The notes beneath the pieces are model-generated. The model worked only from the letters and a program-made list of their open reading frames with translations, was not told the origin of the DNA and searched no databases. Of a stretch of DNA of 64,000 nt, positions 11,862-24,400 are shown in pieces (the stretch's first letter is position 1; every line of letters starts with the position of its first letter). The translations under genes were made by a program, and so were the position numbers. Origin of the DNA: Mytilus trossulus (taxonomy: Eukaryota; Mollusca; Bivalvia; Mytilida; Mytilidae); NCBI RefSeq assembly GCF_036588685.1, contig NC_086374.1, positions 88,654,059-88,718,058 of the forward strand. The letters run 5' to 3'.

Positions 11862-12700
11862 GTCGCGCCGTATCTTGAAAACAATTTACGATTATTGCTT
11901 AAAACTTAACACACTTCTAAGTTATATTAATCTAAAGATCTGTATACTTTTTGGTTTCGATTCAAAATTTTGATTTACAGATATTGAGATTTTTGTAGAA
12001 AACAAAAAAGGAGGGGGTTCACATGTAGCGCCGTATCTCTAAAACATTTTTTGATTATAGCTTAAAACTGTACACACTTCTTAGCAATATTAATCTTAAG
12101 TTCTGTATTCTTTTTGGTGATGCTTCAAAATTTTAATTGAGAGTTATTGAGTTTTTTGTTAAAAAAAATAGATATAGGAAGATGTGGTGTGAGTGCCAAT
12201 GAGACAACTCTCCATCCAAATAACAATTTAAAAAGTAAACCATTAAGGTTAAAGTACGGCCTTCAACACGGAGCCTTGGCTCACACCGAACAACAAGCTA
12301 TAAAGGGCCCCAAAATTACTAGTGTAAAACCATTCAAACGGGAAAACCAACGGTCTAATCTATATAAACAAAACGAGAAACGAGAAACACGTATATATTA
12401 CATAAACAAACGACAACTACTGTACATCAGATTCCTGACTTAGGACAGGTGCAAACATTTGCAGTGGGATTAAACGTTTTAAAGTATGTTTTCATTTGTC
12501 GCGCTGTATCTCAAAAACATTTTAAGATTATCGGTTAAAACTTTATTCACTTCTTAGTTATATTGATCATGAAATCTGTATACTTTATGGTGATGATTCA
12601 AAATTTTATTTAAGAGTTTTTGAGTTTTTTGTTAAAAAAAAAGGTATTTTTTCACATGTCACGCTGTATCTCAGAAACTATTTATGATTATTGCATTAAA
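11862..12700 (+). repeat. Tandem ~150-bp units split by a SINE-like insertion
   Basis: Units start near 11,862, 12,025, 12,497 and 12,655. Each begins like 'tgtcgcgccgtatcttgaaaa' and ends in 'gagttttttgttaaaaaa'. The short element at 12,163-12,480 sits in the poly-A end of one unit, showing the units are older. Confidence 0.65.
12163..12480 (+). repeat. 'gtgagtgccaatgagac' dispersed short element
   Basis: A well-kept copy running from 'ataggaagatgtggtgtgag' to 'gcagtgggattaaacgtttt'. The same order of landmarks ('ctctccatccaaat', 'acggccttcaacac', 'aaagggccccaaaatta', 'cttaggacaggtgcaaac') recurs at 38,841-39,165 and, partially, at several other places in the window. The open frame across it is incidental. 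Confidence 0.75.
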
Positions 12701-12925
12701 CGATGGGCGTATGATGAGCTCATGGCGCAGCTGTTTATTTAATAATGCATGAAGGACTAATCAAACTTTAAGATCGGTGACTTGGAAGGAAGAAAAATAC
12801 ACAGATCATTTAGGCATATTTTAGATAAATAAAAAAAAAGAGATGTGTATGATTAAATAAGTTTTTATTGATTTGATGTACTGCATATTTTTATAAGATT
12901 AGAAACAGGTAAAATTATGAATTAT

Positions 12926-14071
12926 CCCCCCCCCCCCCAAAGAAAACATAAAAAGTGCTCCCCCCCCCCCTCTTATGCTTTAATGGACTCGAGATGTAGA
13001 CCGTAGAACTAGACTCTTTGTTTGCAAATTATCAAGACATATCACAAGTTCACAATTGGTTCATGTTTAGACAGTTGGGTGCATATCCCTGGTTTTTTGT
13101 TAACATAACTCAAAGGCATTTGGTTAAAGTCCGGTTAACATTAAACATAAGGACATCTTTATATATATATATATTTATTTCATATTAAAGAATCGAAAAT
13201 TCCGGAAATTAATTTGCATCAACATGATTAATGAAAATTGCAACAATAAATGTTATATTGTTGTAAACCATGTAAACTGAGGTCACGACTTTCAATCATT
13301 CAAATATTTATTAAAATAATGAAATAACAAAACTTTTATTGACAATGATAAAAATGTAGAATTAAAATTGTAACTTAATTGCAAACAATATATGTTTGAC
13401 TTTCGATCCTGCTGAATTGATTTTTCATTACTAAAACATATTGTTTGGACTTTGTATGAATGAATGAATTTTATTTCTCATAAACTACAAGTTACATAGT
13501 TACAAAGAATATATAAACAATTACATAAAATATTGAAGCACATGTGAACAATACAAACATAGACATTAAATTACAAACTAACCAGGAGGAGTGACCCTAA
13601 CATTTATAATTTTTATAAGTCTACAAAGTTTTTCAAGAACAATATGATTATTAGAGCTCATTAATTGTTGATATTTATAAATATTTGGACGAAGAGTACA
13701 ATAGTATGATAACAACCTCTTTCTTTCTTGAGTAAGAGCATTACATGACAAAACATAATGATACTCATCACCTACGTCACTTGATTCGCAAAGATGGCAC
13801 AACCTATCGTTTCTTGATATGTCATTCCACCTTCCCGTCTCGATAGGTAATCGGCTACTTCAAGTAGTAGTAGTCATCCCTGTTAGACTAGACCACTTTT
13901 TCCCCATAGACCCAATGTTAAAGCCGCCATTTTGTTTGGAGGAGGGAATTTTCGACAAGGGTCAAGTGGTCATTTTCTTTAATTAGTAATATAAATAAGG
14001 AAATGTTGTGTTTTCTTAATCAATAATTAGTTGTGACAATTAATAATATAATTAGCAATATTGATTAAGTT
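12926..14071 (+). repeat. Tandem duplication, copy 1 (uninterrupted)
   Basis: This ~1.15 kb unit begins in a C-run and ends 'ttgattaagtt'. The following sequence (14,072 on) restarts with the same C-rich block and 'agaaaacataaaaagtgc'. It contains intact forms of the three sites that are broken in copy 2: 'ggttaaagtcc' near 13,126; the (AT)n tract near 13,158; and 'agacattaaatt' near 13,561. It has a ~26-bp segment near 13,850 that copy 2 lacks. Confidence 0.9.
13455..13850 (-). pseudogene. LINE (non-LTR retrotransposon) 3' fragment
   Basis: On the minus strand an open frame ending at 13,578 encodes CHLCESSDVGDEYHYVLSC followed by a basic helical segment. This C-x2-C-x(8)-H-x4-C knuckle with a 'GDEYHYVL' context is typical of the extreme C-terminus of non-LTR retrotransposon reverse transcriptases. 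A short 3' UTR and an (ATTC)n-type tail (minus strand, ~13,458-13,470) follow. Only the last ~75 codons remain, a classic 5' truncation. It is included in the tandem duplication, so a second copy exists, split between 35,327-35,429 and 47,460-47,740. Confidence 0.7.
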
Positions 14072-14324
14072 CCCCCTCCCCCCAAAGAAAACATAAAAAG
14101 TGCCCCTCCCTCTTATGCTTTAATGGACTCGAGATGTAGACCGTAGAACTAGACTCTTTGTTTGCAAATTATCTAGACATATATCACAAGTTCACAATAG
14201 GTTCATGTTTAGACAGTAGGGTGCATATCCCTGTTTTTTTGTTAACATAACTCAAAGGCATTTGGTTAATATGGAACGCCATCACTGCCTTATAAGAAGA
14301 AACTACTATGACATGATGCAAATG

Positions 14325-14850
14325 TTGCTTACATGATGTGAATTCTCCTTTATATGATGTGAATTCTTCATTACATGATGTGAATTCTTCTTTACATGAT
14401 GTGAACTCTTCTTTACATGATGTGAACTCTTCATTACATGATGTGAATTCTTCTTTACATGATGTGAAAACTTCTTTCCATGATGTGAACTCTTCATTAC
14501 ATGATGTGAATTCTTCATTACATGATGTGAATTATTCATTACATGATGTGAATACTTCATTACATGATGTGAATTCTTCATTACATGATGTGAACTTTTC
14601 ATTACATGATGTGAAAACTTCATTACATTACATGATGTGAAAACTTTATTACATTATGTGAAAAATTCATTGCATGATGTGAAAACGTCTTTACGTGATG
14701 TGGTTGTTTCATTACATGATGCGAAACTTTTCTTATGTGCTGTTGAAATAAAAACGCTTGTACATGATGCAAATACTTTAGTGTATGATGTGAATATTGC
14801 AGTACGTGATGCTAGAACTGCATTACCTGATGTGAACGTCACCTTATAAT
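14325..14850 (+). repeat. 21-bp tandem array, left arm (~25 units)
   Basis: The core ACATGATGTGAATTC repeats every 21 bp. Units are near-identical outward and decay inward (to ~14,850). Because 21 is a multiple of three, open frames with 7-residue repeats appear on both strands; these are artefacts of the period, not genes. Confidence 0.9.
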
Positions 14851-17640
14851 TTTACGTCATGTAAAGGGTTCAAAACTTGATAGAAGCGTGCTTTGTCTTT
14901 TTTATTATTAGGTTTGGCCGTTTACAGTATTATTGTGCCCCATAACTCCTTTACCCAAAATCTGTGCCCTATTTTCACTTTAAACGTTTTATTGCACAGT
15001 CCATAGGCTTGTTAAGGATATATAGGATATATAAGGTCATTCAAGGGTTCAAAACTTTATAGAAACGTTCTTGGTGGTGTATTTTTATGGTAGTGTTATT
15101 GTACATGTAACGGAGAGGGTCGGTGACGACACCTCCCGGGACGTGTAGTTGCCAGTATTGTGTCCCTATTCGACCATCGGGACACCTGATGTCAGATTAT
15201 GGCGGAACAACAGACAATTGTTCAAATGGAACTATGTTTAGTCACAAATGTACAATAATTGCGGACAAACGAGGGTCAAAAAACTTTCTTAAATGAAGTT
15301 CAAAAATAGAGTAATTTCAAATGTAAAATAAAAAATAAAGTGTTCCCAAGAGTTAGTCTTTAGTAAAGTAAATTGGCTTCGCGTTGTGTTTTAAGTAGTA
15401 AATTTGCACCAAGAAGAGGTGACTTACTCTAGCGAACTGCACCGAAGTGGTGATTAACTCGAAACTGAAGTGGACTGATACAGTCCGGTGAGTATTTGGA
15501 GGCCTGTACAAGGCAGACACCGACTGAAAAAATAACAATTAAAATCCTTATATTGTCATTAAACCGGATAACTTTTACATTAAAGGTACTGAAGACAAAT
15601 TGAATAAACTAATATTCATAAAACATAACAGAAACATCAAAAGTTAAATACTAAAACAGATAAATTAACAATCTTTACTTTTATCTCACTATGGAGTTTT
15701 TTTAAAAATCAAATAAAACTTAAAATAAACATTTAATCATCAAATAATTAATCTATCCAAAAGTAAAGGGAATTAACTAGGCACATTTATTACACTATTA
15801 TATATTCTAGGAAACCTCAGTATTATATACTAAACGTTTAAGGGTCCCTTACCAACGAAGTTGAAGGGGGCTTTAGGTTTGCACTTTGTCCGTCTGTCAG
15901 AATGTCCGTCCGGAAAATTAGCTTTCCGTATTTTTTAGTTTAAAACATATTTATTTATAGTGGGTTCGGTAACACGTTTTGCAACTTATATAAATCCTTT
16001 TCCACTTTGCAAATGTGAGTGCTGCCTTGTAGCGGCATTAGCCTACTCGGATTCGAAATCTACAAGGATTTCTTTTACTTGCAAGAGATATGTCACTGTT
16101 GTTGGCCATGCTTGAAGATATTGATTTGATATTTAGTATATAATATAAGCATGACAAGTTACAGATCAAGTTCAAATTTTGTAACGGTTTGAGGATTTTT
16201 TGCAGAGATATGGCCCTTGGACTTAGAAAATTCACTTTTTTTTTTTTAAAGATATTGACTTAAAATTTGACTTAAAAATTATAAGTAAAACCATGACAAG
16301 TTACAGATCAAGTGCGAATTGTGTTTGCAATGTTATGGTCCTCGAACTTAGAAAAATAATGCAAGAAATAAATTTTCCACTATTTTTTTTGTCATTAACT
16401 TACAGATTTAGATTTGAAATTTGTTTTATAGTTTTACCATTACAAGTTACAGATCAAGTTTAAATTTAGTTTTGATTTGATGATATTTTGCAAATTCAAA
16501 TGATCCTTAAACCTAGAAAAATCACACAATGTGCTGCACATGTTTTAGTCATGCTTGTCTAACTACCGTTATATTGATTTGATATTTGGTATCTACTTTT
16601 AACATTACAATTTACACATCAATTTCAAATTTTTTGTTTGAGAATAATGAATTTTAACTGGTAGGGGACTATGTATTGCCATGCAATACTTTCAGAATGC
16701 TGGATACTACCCATACTGGTCTTCTTTGTCCACACTTTTTTTGTTAGTGTATCTCTTCTTAGCTATTTTTGTATGGATTTATTTTTTTAAGTTTAGATTA
16801 ATAGTTAATAGATTTATTAATTTCAAAGTGAGATATGTAACAAAGTAACGTAAGTGAAACAATTGTACATGTACCGTATAGTTTCTGGATATACATGATA
16901 TAGGAGAAGTATTTTCGAATATTTTTTGGAAGGGGTTTGCCAAAATTGCCACTAAAAAGTAATATTTTCATATAAAATTCATTTGAATTAGTTTCCTAAA
17001 TTTATATAAATATATATTAAAAAAAAAGACTTATACTTAAAAAGAAAATTTTAAATTAGGCACGGCCATGCTTATATATAAGCTTTAAATGTATAGCATC
17101 ACTCATAATTTACAGAAATTTTATATTCATCTCCCTTTTAATGCATTTAAGCATGTACTTAGTTGAAATTTAAAAAAAAACCAAGAAATTAAAATTGATA
17201 CTCTAAGTCGAAAGAGCATCAGCTAAGGAACAAATTAAGCTAAAAGATATTGATAGGTCATGGAGCTCCTTGATCCTCCTGCTTGAGATATTTCAGTTTT
17301 AAAAAATGACGGGAAAAGGATGATTTGGATTTTACCTTGCATTTGCATTGATATTAATTGGATCTCAAAATTAGCTATTGAAGATTTTTATGAAAATAAA
17401 AATAGGTGTTATGGGGCAATATATTTTACCCTAAAGCTATGGAAAAAATCCAAGGAGTCTGAATAACAATAATAACGTCCGAGAGGTCCCGTGTTCTTAT
17501 AAAGATGTTTTGACATAATGAAGTGTTCACATAACGTCATATGTGTTTCTTAACTCGTAATACCAATTTGACATTACGATGTATATATTTTGGCATATTG
17601 TAATAGAAATACGACATATAAGATTTTTTAACATAACGTA
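14851..17640. other. Interior of foldback element 1
   Basis: No coding signal. Around 15,850-16,650 there is a dispersed-repeat-like stretch ('agttacagatcaagtt' recurring near 16,155, 16,300 and 16,450 at ~150-bp spacing). Confidence 0.5.
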
Positions 17641-17659
17641 AAGAAATTTTTCGCATCAT

Positions 17660-17970
17660 GTAATAAAACTTTCAGATTAGGTAATGAAACAACCACATCA
17701 TGTAATGAAGTGTTCACATCATGTAAAGAAGTTTTCACATCATGTAATGAAGTTTTCACATCATGTAAAGAGGAAACCACATCATGTAATGAAGTTTTCA
17801 CATCATGTAATGAAGTTTTCACATCATGTAAAGAAGATTTTACATCATGTAAAGAAGAATTCACATCATGTAATGAAGAATTCACATCATGTAAAGTGGA
17901 ATTCACATCATGTCAAGAAGAATTCACATCATATAAAGGAGAATTCACATCATGTAAGCAACATTTGCAT
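17660..17970 (-). repeat. 21-bp tandem array, right arm (~14 units)
   Basis: Inverted counterpart of the left arm ('cacatcatgtaatgaag' units). Shorter than the left arm, so the two arms have changed copy number independently since insertion, or the element is asymmetric. Confidence 0.9.
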
Positions 17971-18069
17971 CATGTCATAGTAGTTTCTTCTTATAAGGCA
18001 GTGATGGCGTTCCATAGTTAAAGTCCGGTTAACATTAAACATAAGGACATCTTTATATATACGGAGTGG

Positions 18070-18097
18070 CTATTTGTCCGGCTAGCCGGACAAATAG
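18070..18097. repeat. Perfect 28-bp palindrome in MULE left end
   Basis: A self-complementary block centred on GCTAGC with arms 'ctatttgtccg'. It is repeated at the right end, so each terminus can extrude as a hairpin and may act as a transposase-binding unit. Confidence 0.8.
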
Positions 18098-18229
18098 TGC
18101 TGAGACTATTTGTCCGGCCATTGCAATACGCATGTCACAAATTCATCATATACTTGCGCGTATGACGTAATATTATCTGCAGCAGCAGCAGGGGTCAGCG
18201 TGAAACCCGATCACCGAAATGCTGGGATA

Positions 18230-18486
18230 ATGACTGAACACGGCGGTATTAATGTTGGGGATAAATTTTCCAGTTTTTCAGCTCTTAACACGCGAATTCG
18301 ACAGTATGAAGTACAAAACAATATCGAATTCTATAAAAGGGATTCAAGAACAATTGAATCCGCAAGGAAAAGGGGAATTAAAAGGGAATTGAGCGAGGAC
18401 CTCCAGTTTTATCAAATCCGATATAGCTGTATAAATGGCGGAAAAGAACACAACAGCAAAACTAATGGAGAAAGACCTAAACAAAG
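18230..18486 (+). CDS. Exon 1: N-terminal DNA-binding region of MULE transposase
   Basis: Encodes 'FYKRDSRTIESARKRG' followed by 'YSCINGGKEHNSK', the pattern of the FAR1/ZSWIM-type N-terminal finger. The second half is on exon 2 (19,564-19,672), with 'RKGCPAYF' and 'EDHHNHVISK' supplying the C and H-x-H ligands. The donor is AAAG|GTATGT. Confidence 0.8.
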
Positions 18487-21400
18487 GTATGTTTATACAA
18501 TTAAAACATGAAAAAGTGTCGATTCATTTTCAAACACCAATAATATTTTATTTCTGATAAGAAAAAAAGGGGGGGGGGCACATCCACCTCCCTCAACGAC
18601 CGACCTGAATATTTAAAGCTGGTTTTACCTTTTACTAGCAGGTTGGCGATATTTTAATGTACTGAAAATAAGTAAATTATCATTAATTTTGTTGTACATG
18701 TTATCTCTGGTGTTCCTTATAAAGGAAGCTGATACGGAGATTGTAAGGAATCATAAACACTGTTGGTCGGTTACTGTTCCTGTCAAACAAGTTCCCATGC
18801 CGGAACACAACATATTCATTACATTAAACTCGTAAGAAAAGATGAAAACTAACACATCCGTCATCGTCTGTTCAATCATCGATATCGGCCGTCAGATGAC
18901 TGCTGCATACAAACATAACATAGGCACTTGTTTTCCATATACTATTACTAGCCAAGGGTCTTGAAGGGATAGTTGATCTTGCCATGGATAGAAAACAAGT
19001 GCCTGTGATACATACCTATTACCTATCAGTAAGTTACATACCAGTGTCAACTTTTTAAAATATCCATGGCATGGGATTTTCATGATTTTAGTTGCAAGAT
19101 GGCTCTTGCAGTTATAAAAAAAAACTTTAAGGGGGGCTTTAAATGCATTTTTATGTTGTTGTTGGTTTTTTTTTTTGCTTCTCCATACTTTTTAAAGATA
19201 TTTCATTATTTGTCTGTCGTAATATTTTGATGTCATAAAACAAAATATATGACGTCACAGTAGAAAAGTGATTGTCAAAAGTTCAAGCAGCCAGGTCAGC
19301 CTGGATTAAACATACATGCCATAAGGAGTATAATATTTATGTCCCAATTTTCTTTTGTTTCCCCTGTCGTTTATATATTTTTTCTGAATCTAAAACACCC
19401 ACTCTCATCATGCTCTTAGGATGTGATATGAGAACGGCATTTAAGTGGAAACAAATTATTTCATTCAGCCACCTTCTGTTGCCCTTAATTTTGTGTGACT
19501 ACATTGTTACGTACTAATACTAATAGAATTATGGCAAAATTATGTATTCATTTCTTTTACCAGCTCATTCAGGAAAGGTTGTCCAGCATATTTTTCAGTG
19601 GGTGTGTCAGAAGATGGAAAGTTTTTGGTTGTGAAAAGCATTGAAGACCATCATAATCATGTGATATCAAAGGTAAGTAACAGTATATGATACATGTACA
19701 TGTTGTTAAAAAAATGCTTGACCTTTTCAACTGACATACTGTGAAGATATTTTAATGCGTGGAGTACATTTTCGTGCATTATCAAAATTTCCTTAGTTTT
19801 TGAGTTTTTTAAATGCATGGATATTACAGAGCATTTCAGTTCTAATTGAAAATTTTACCTTTCTTAAGGAATATGAATTTGTGGTTGAAGTCAATCACAA
19901 ATACCACAAAATATAGTATCCCATGAATACTACTTAAAAAAATTACTTTAACAGTACATGTACTTAACAAAATAAACCTAAAAAAGTTCATCATAATGTA
20001 CAGCAGTAGTACTGGGACTCATTAAAATCTAAGCTTTACTCGTGAAAGTAAAATTATTGTGCCATGAAAACAGGAAATGAAGTCTTAACTGAAATTATAC
20101 AAAAATGAAAATTGCTTACTTCATATAGTGTAAGCTTAAGCCTGATACAGGCATCTGTCAAGTTTCAAGATACTGACCCAGCTTAAATACAAAATTTGAC
20201 AACATGTATTTATCAATTAATGTAGAAATCTTGATTTTTAGGGTTTGTTTGAAATGCTCCCTCGTGAGAGGAGACTACCAGAAGAGGAGCTAAAGGAAGC
20301 AGAAAAACTGGTTTCCTTACAGGTGAACAACAAGCTGATGAGGGATCACTTGCAGGATAAAACTGGAAAAAAAGTTATCCTGAAAGACATCAGCAACATA
20401 ATTTCAAAAGTCAATGCCAGCAAGAAGTCAGATAACATTGAAAGTCTTGTCAGTAAATTAAAGAAGACAGGTAATTGAAAATTCTTAATATACAGACATT
20501 TATTGGGACATTGTGTCACTAACCCATTTTGTTTAATACTATTTATGGTATCATTTCTAGTTTGTATTTGAGAAAATAAAATAAAAAGAAACAGTAGAAA
20601 ATAAAAGACAACTTGTCATTTAATTATATCTGCTAGGAAACCATAAATACACCTAATCTCTATTTATTCCATTCCGGATAAGTTCTAAAATTACACAACT
20701 TTTTCATCCAGTTGAAGCTAACTGGGACCCTGTTTAAACAATACACCATGCATGATACTTTTTAATGAGACTTGTTCAAACTACTGTTAATACTTCAAAC
20801 AAAATATTTTAACTTCAATTTCAATTTCCATAAAAATAGGTCATTCTATGTCAAAGTTTCTCACATGTCTTAATGGTCGCTTTCTAAAGTTTTTCCCTCA
20901 GCTCACTACTGATGACCTCTATTTTCAGCGGCATGACCCAAACAGAAAGCTGTGTAAATGACTGTTTTTCCCAGATTGGACTAAATAGCCATACAGTGTA
21001 TTATATTAATCATGTATCAGTTTATTGCTTTAATAATGATGGAGAATTGACCATTGCACCTCAGTTTATCTATTTTTTGTCTTTGCAGGATCTGTTGTTG
21101 AAGTTTTTCATGATTTCAATAACCAAGTACAAGGAGTTTTCTACCAAGATGAGGAAATGCAAAAAATATTTTCTGCTTACTGTGATATTGTCTTTGTTGA
21201 TGCCACATACAAGCTTAACGACCTCAGGATGCCACTGTATGTCATTATGATAGAAGACAGCTTAGGACAGAGTGAGGTTGCAGCAATTTGCTTACTTAAC
21301 TCTGAAGAAAAGCCAGTTCTACAGCACCTTATAAAATGCTTTCAAAAGCATAATCCAGATTCCTCGGGGATAAAAGTAATAATGGCAGATAAAGATATAG

Positions 21401-24400
21401 TAGAAAGAGATGTTTTTAAAGAAGAATTTCCAGATGCTTCTCTGCTCATTTGTAAATTCCATGTATTAAGAACATTTAACCGTGAAATAACCACAGAAAA
21501 AATGGGCATTTCATCTGCCCAACGGTATGTTGCTTTAGAATTAATCCAGAAACTAGTACACAGCAGTTCAGAAGAAGATTATAATGCTAACCTTAAACTC
21601 ATTGAGACAACATGTCCCAGGCAGATATTTAACTATATTGATACTAACTGGCATAATATACGCACTGAATGGGTTTTAGGGCTGACTTATTTCGAAGGAT
21701 CTCTTATGAACACTACTAACAACAGAATTGAATCGTTCAACCAAAAGTTAAAACAAGTTATTAAGCTGTATTCTGGCCTTGACTTATTTTTTGAAAACTT
21801 TATTTCATTGATAGGCACACTAAGAAATGAAAGAGACTATAAAGGAAGTGTAGAGATTCAAAAAGTACCTGTTCACATAAAGGCAATGAATACCACATCT
21901 GCAGAATATAAGTATTCACAGCTCTTGACAGGCTATGCTAGTTATTTTGTTATAGATGAGTTAAAGAAGGCTAGAAAAATGGAGACCATTTTTAAAACAA
22001 CCAACAGTACTAGTCACTCTGATGATGATATGGAACTTAATACAAATTCATGTACATGTAATTTTAGAAAGTCGATGGGACTACCATGCAAGCATATTTT
22101 TTTTGCAAGGTTGATAATAAGTATTGAGTTATATGACACTGAGTTATGTGTAAGCAGATGGACTCGTTCATATTATAGGGAAAATACAAGACTTTTCAGT
22201 ACAATGGTTTCTTCAAGTAAGACATTTTGTAGCAGTTCAAGCAATGTATCACAGGTTGTAGATACAAGAAATACCACATTACATGTATTATCAGAGAATC
22301 AGAAATATAAAAAGGCATTCTTTGTTGCCCAGAACTTAGCAGCTGCTTGTTCTGCTGTTGGAATGAAGGAATTTATTTCAAGAATGAAATTGTTGACGGA
22401 AATAGAAGAGCTGTGGAAAAACAATCACACAGTTGAAGTTGAAGAATCATGTACCGGTAAGTGAACTTTAAGTGTAACAATATAAAAATAAGGAGATGCA
22501 TGACTCAATTTATGGATCCTTGGAGATGTGGTTTAATTGCCAATGAATCATTTATGATACAACTATCCACCAAAGTTCAAATGGAGTGGAAGAAAGATAG
22601 AAAGAAAGTAAGGCTAGAAAAGTTCCAGTCGTATATATACATTTTAAAGGAAATAGTTTATAAGTATTTGCAGGCACGGTGAATTAATTACTAAGGATAC
22701 CTTGGAATCTCCAGAACCCTGGGACTGTTGTAACCATTATCATGATTATATTTGGCTCTACTTCATCAACATTGTAATTTATAACATTTTTTTTTATATT
22801 CCAGCATCATCAGCAAAAGCAGAGCCTGTGTTTGCTTTGGATATTGATAAGCAAGTACCAGTGTATATTGATGAAGTCCATGCAGTCTCAAATGGTAATT
22901 TATTAATAGGGTTATTATGATAATAGCAGACAAATTAAGAAAAAAATAAATAGAAGCTGAAAGTTCACTTTTATACAATGAACAACCAGATATTTTAATA
23001 AACATTAGTGGCACAGCAACTGATCAACAAAACAAGTAGCATGAAAATTTCTATAATATATTCTTCAATAAATATAGATCAATGCAATACAGTAATTAAT
23101 CTATAATACAAGGACTTTTTATAGGGTTGTAAAAGCCTTCACACAGTTCTGTGCTTCATACAAAATACATAAATGTCAGTCAATGCTTTAACACCCTAAT
23201 GAATTTACAAAATAAACATTCAATTGAATAATATCTTAATCTCAACTTTTATTTATTTCCAGAGTCCACTGTAGAAGCAGATAGCTGTTTTATTCTTGAA
23301 GGACAGACAATAGTTCCTGAAAATGCTAGTGTTCCATGTATTGACATTGTTTTTGAGGAACATACTACTTTTCCTGAAAATACTGGTGTTGAATTTATTG
23401 ACAGTAAGAACTTTTCAGTTACAAGCACAAAAGTTTAAACATTTTTATATGAATTCAGTTCCACTGAATATTGGTATTTTATAGGTTGAATATAAGAAAA
23501 AGAAGATGTGGCATGATTGCAATGAGACAACATTTACAAGAGACCAAAGTTTGGTTTTGAGGTAGTTTGTGGTCACATCATCTTAAAACATAGTACACTA
23601 GTTACATATACAAATGCCTAATAAGAGTGTTGAGAAAAATCTTATTGTTTGATAAACAATATTAATATTTTTTATACAAATTCTATTATTCAATGCATCA
23701 CATATATGTAAATTTATTGATTTCATAAATATTTTTACTTTTTTATAAAAGAGGGACGAAAAATACCAGAGGGACAGTCAAACTAAAAAAGAACTGACAA
23801 TGTTATGGCTAAAAATTAAAAAGGCAAACAGACAAACAATAGTACACATGACACAACATAGAAAACTAAAGAATAAGCAACACGAACCCCACCAAAAACT
23901 GGGGGTGATCTTATGATCTTAAGAATGATTATATTTATTATTTATAATTTATAAGTATATTTGGTATTCAGTTTCAGTTCCTACAACCAGTCATAGAGCA
24001 AATAGTAAAGCTAGTGTATATAATGATGATCTTAGTATAGCGGTTCAAGGTAAGGCTTAAAATTAAACATACTGGTACTTGTTGTCTCCATCTTGGCAGA
24101 AAAAAAATAGTATATAAGAGGGTGATATATTTAATAATTTTATTTCTTTTACATATATACTAGTTAATCTCAATTTTATCTATGAACTGTTCTGGACAAT
24201 GCATGATGCTCTATCAAAAAAAAAGAATACTATTTTGTATTAAACATCTCTTTGGTTAAATACATGATTAAAGTAATTGAAATATTTTTTCAGAATTTCT
24301 TCACACAATAGCTGACCAATCAGCTGCTCTTTGTGCTGAAAAGGGTACATGCAGAATTGATGGAGATGAAGTGAAGAATTGTTTGGATGAATTGCTACCA

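Larger units (their letters stand above)
14270..18016. mobile_element. Foldback element 1 (21-bp satellite termini), GTTAA duplication
   Basis: The ends TATGGAACGCCATCACTGCC and its reverse complement are perfect. Identity of the two inverted arms continues for roughly 100 bp into 21-bp tandem arrays. Flanks are GTTAA at 14,265-14,269 and 18,017-18,021; the empty site 'ggttaaagtcc' is seen in copy 1. The 2.8 kb interior (14,851-17,640) shows no gene I recognise. The structure fits foldback-type DNA transposons whose long inverted ends are satellite arrays. With no transposase it must be non-autonomous. Confidence 0.85.

Noticed and set aside
12147..12443. 98-codon open frame
   Set aside because: It coincides with a dispersed short element found many times in the window in different contexts and frames.
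14306..14849. Open frames encoding 7-residue repeats (SLHDVNS or SHHVMKN) on both strands, also at 17,628-18,021
   Set aside because: They arise because a 21-bp satellite has a period divisible by three, leaving several frames open at once. They lie in transposon arms, with no start context or other domain.
18110..18229. N-terminal extension of the MULE protein upstream of 18,230
   Set aside because: It would start at a non-ATG codon inside the terminal inverted repeat. The first in-frame ATG is at 18,230.
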